Shown: one piece after another, positions 4,465-5,119 of the stretch
Position numbering within the stretch: position 1 is the first letter of the stretch
How the letters are laid out: each line of letters starts with the position of its first letter
Assembly (NCBI GenBank): GCA_030637365.1
Contig: DAOWGR010000036.1
Coordinates: 1-5,119, forward strand
DNA from: Elusimicrobiota bacterium
GTDB taxonomy: Bacteria; Elusimicrobiota; Elusimicrobia; Elusimicrobiales; UBA9959
Reading direction: 5' to 3'
Length of the DNA: 5,119 nt
The notes under the pieces: generated by a model
Told to the model about the DNA's origin: nothing
Seen by the model: only the letters and a program-made list of their open reading frames with translations
Database searches by the model: none
Translations under genes and position numbers: made by a program

Positions 4465-4589
4465 CCCCGTTAAAAACACACGGGTGAAAGTTTTAACAAA
4501 AATGCCGAGAATGGCAAAAAGACTTAAGCTTTATATTGGAATTTAAAAAATATATGTCCCTCTTAATAGCGGGACTGTTTCTAACGGGG
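4465..4589. repeat. Element 2: 125-bp miniature inverted-repeat element between rnc and the dehydrogenase gene
   Basis: CCCCGTTAAAAAC (4465-4477) and GTTTCTAACGGGG (4577-4589) are inverted repeats matching at 12 of 13 positions; A4464 and T4590 extend them by one. The left end touches the rnc stop codon and the right end is 5 nt before the next ATG, so the element fills the gap. ATGCCGA (4502-4508) and TCCCTCTT (4557-4564) are shared with element 1. Internal stems: GTTAAAA/TTTTAAC (4469-4475, 4491-4497), TGCC/GGCA (4503-4506, 4513-4516) and GTCCC/GGGAC (4556-4560, 4571-4575). TAA lies directly outside both ends, a candidate 3-bp duplication. There is no coding potential. Confidence 0.62.
4556..4575 (+). 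repeat. GTCCC/GGGAC hairpin inside element 2
   Basis: A perfect 5-bp stem with a 10-base loop (TCTTAATAGC). The core word is a one-mismatch copy of 620-636, far away in front of the DUF177 gene, so this module also occurs without the CCCCGTTA arms. Confidence 0.45.
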
Positions 4590-4594
4590 TAAAG

Positions 4595-5119
4595 ATGATT
4601 CATGATTTCACCGAAGAACAAACGAGCATCTCCGCCATAGCCTATGACTTCGCGGAAAAAAAAATAAAACCGCTTAGACGCGAATATGACGAGAAAGAAG
4701 AATATCCTCTTGATATTTTGGATGAAATGAAAAAAATGGATTTATTCGGACTTTGCTTGCCTGAAGCTTATGGCGGAATTGGCGGCGGCATAACATCTTT
4801 AGCGCTCGCGATTGAACAAATGTCAAGAATATGCGCCGGAATATCTTTGCCTGTCGCGACCTCCGCGCTTGGAACCATACCCCTGCTTTTGTACGCGACG
4901 GACGAACAAAGAAACAAATGGCTGCCTGACATATCTTCAGGCAAGAAACTGGTCGCCTTCGCTCTTACGGAACCGGAAGCGGGTTCGGACGCCACATCAA
5001 TAAAAACAACCGCCGTTAAAGACGGCGATGATTATATCGTAAACGGCTCCAAGCATTTTTGCTCATCCGGCAAAATTTCCGACTTATATGTGGTATTCGT
5101 CAGCACAAACCCAAAAAAA
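4595..5119 (+). CDS. Acyl-CoA dehydrogenase, N-terminal part (3' partial)
   Basis: This FAD-dependent family oxidises acyl-CoA thioesters to 2-enoyl-CoA and passes electrons to an electron-transfer flavoprotein, usually in fatty-acid or amino-acid breakdown. 175 residues are visible before the window ends. Seen: the N-terminal helical domain starting MIHDFTEEQ, with FGLCLPEAYGG (51-61); then the middle beta domain with the family signature FALTEPEAGSDATSIKTTA (122-140) and the flavin-region segment YIVNGSKHFCSSG (147-159). The catalytic glutamate and C-terminal domain lie outside. Substrate range cannot be told; butyryl-, glutaryl- or branched-chain-CoA types all fit. The start ATG 4595 is preceded by CGGGGTAAAG, whose GGGG is the right end of element 2 and the only Shine-Dalgarno-like sequence. 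A catabolic dehydrogenase after rnc is not the usual neighbour, so it may be separately regulated. Confidence 0.92.
   Translation, partial: MIHDFTEEQTSISAIAYDFAEKKIKPLRREYDEKEEYPLDILDEMKKMDLFGLCLPEAYGGIGGGITSLALAIEQMSRICAGISLPVATSALGTIPLLLYATDEQRNKWLPDISSGKKLVAFALTEPEAGSDATSIKTTAVKDGDDYIVNGSKHFCSSGKISDLYVVFVSTNPKK

Noticed and set aside
4633..4648. CCGCCATAGCCTATG as another CCCGCC-type palindrome
   Set aside because: It lies within the conserved coding sequence of the dehydrogenase and lacks the GGCGG arm.
4812..5003. 63-codon + strand frame inside the dehydrogenase gene
   Set aside because: It is out of frame with the acyl-CoA dehydrogenase, whose conserved signature occupies the same bases.

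Overview
The window is a compact, AT-rich stretch (roughly 40% G+C by eye) of a bacterial chromosome with every supported gene on the + strand. PlsX, the DUF177/L32 pair, a bacterial acyl carrier protein and RNase III make it clearly bacterial. No marker allows a firm taxonomic call. The sequence style and the many short dispersed palindromes between genes suggest an uncultured lineage such as Omnitrophota or Elusimicrobiota, but that is a low-confidence inference.

Layout. 1-564: the 3' end of a membrane-anchored GT2 polyprenyl-phosphate glycosyltransferase, closed by a weak terminator (563-584). 585-699: an intergenic region with short GC-rich palindromes, partial duplications and a promoter candidate. 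700-4464: a lipid/ribosome/RNA-processing cluster in the order DUF177 (YceD-like), rpmF, plsX, fabG, acpP, rnc. 4595-5119: the 5' part of an acyl-CoA dehydrogenase gene that runs off the window.

How the genes work together. DUF177-rpmF-plsX is a widespread bacterial association linking ribosome assembly with phospholipid synthesis. PlsX makes acyl-phosphate from acyl-ACP, FabG reduces 3-oxoacyl-ACP, and AcpP carries the chain. rnc is a common downstream neighbour. Compared with the familiar plsX-fabH-fabD-fabG-acpP-fabF-rnc order, fabH, fabD and fabF are missing here. A 27-codon open frame overlaps both the plsX stop and the fabG start.

The least ordinary content is non-coding. Two related elements, 3322-3475 (154 bp) and 4465-4589 (125 bp), sit right after the fabG and rnc stop codons. 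Each is bounded by inverted repeats of the form CCCCGTTA...TAACGGGG, and they share internal words at similar offsets. They look like a miniature inverted-repeat family. In the second copy the right arm also supplies the only Shine-Dalgarno-like sequence of the downstream gene, so folding could influence its translation. Three genes (DUF177, plsX, rnc) have no visible Shine-Dalgarno sequence. No tRNA, rRNA, CRISPR array or transposase gene was seen, and no gene-free stretch exceeds 300 bases.
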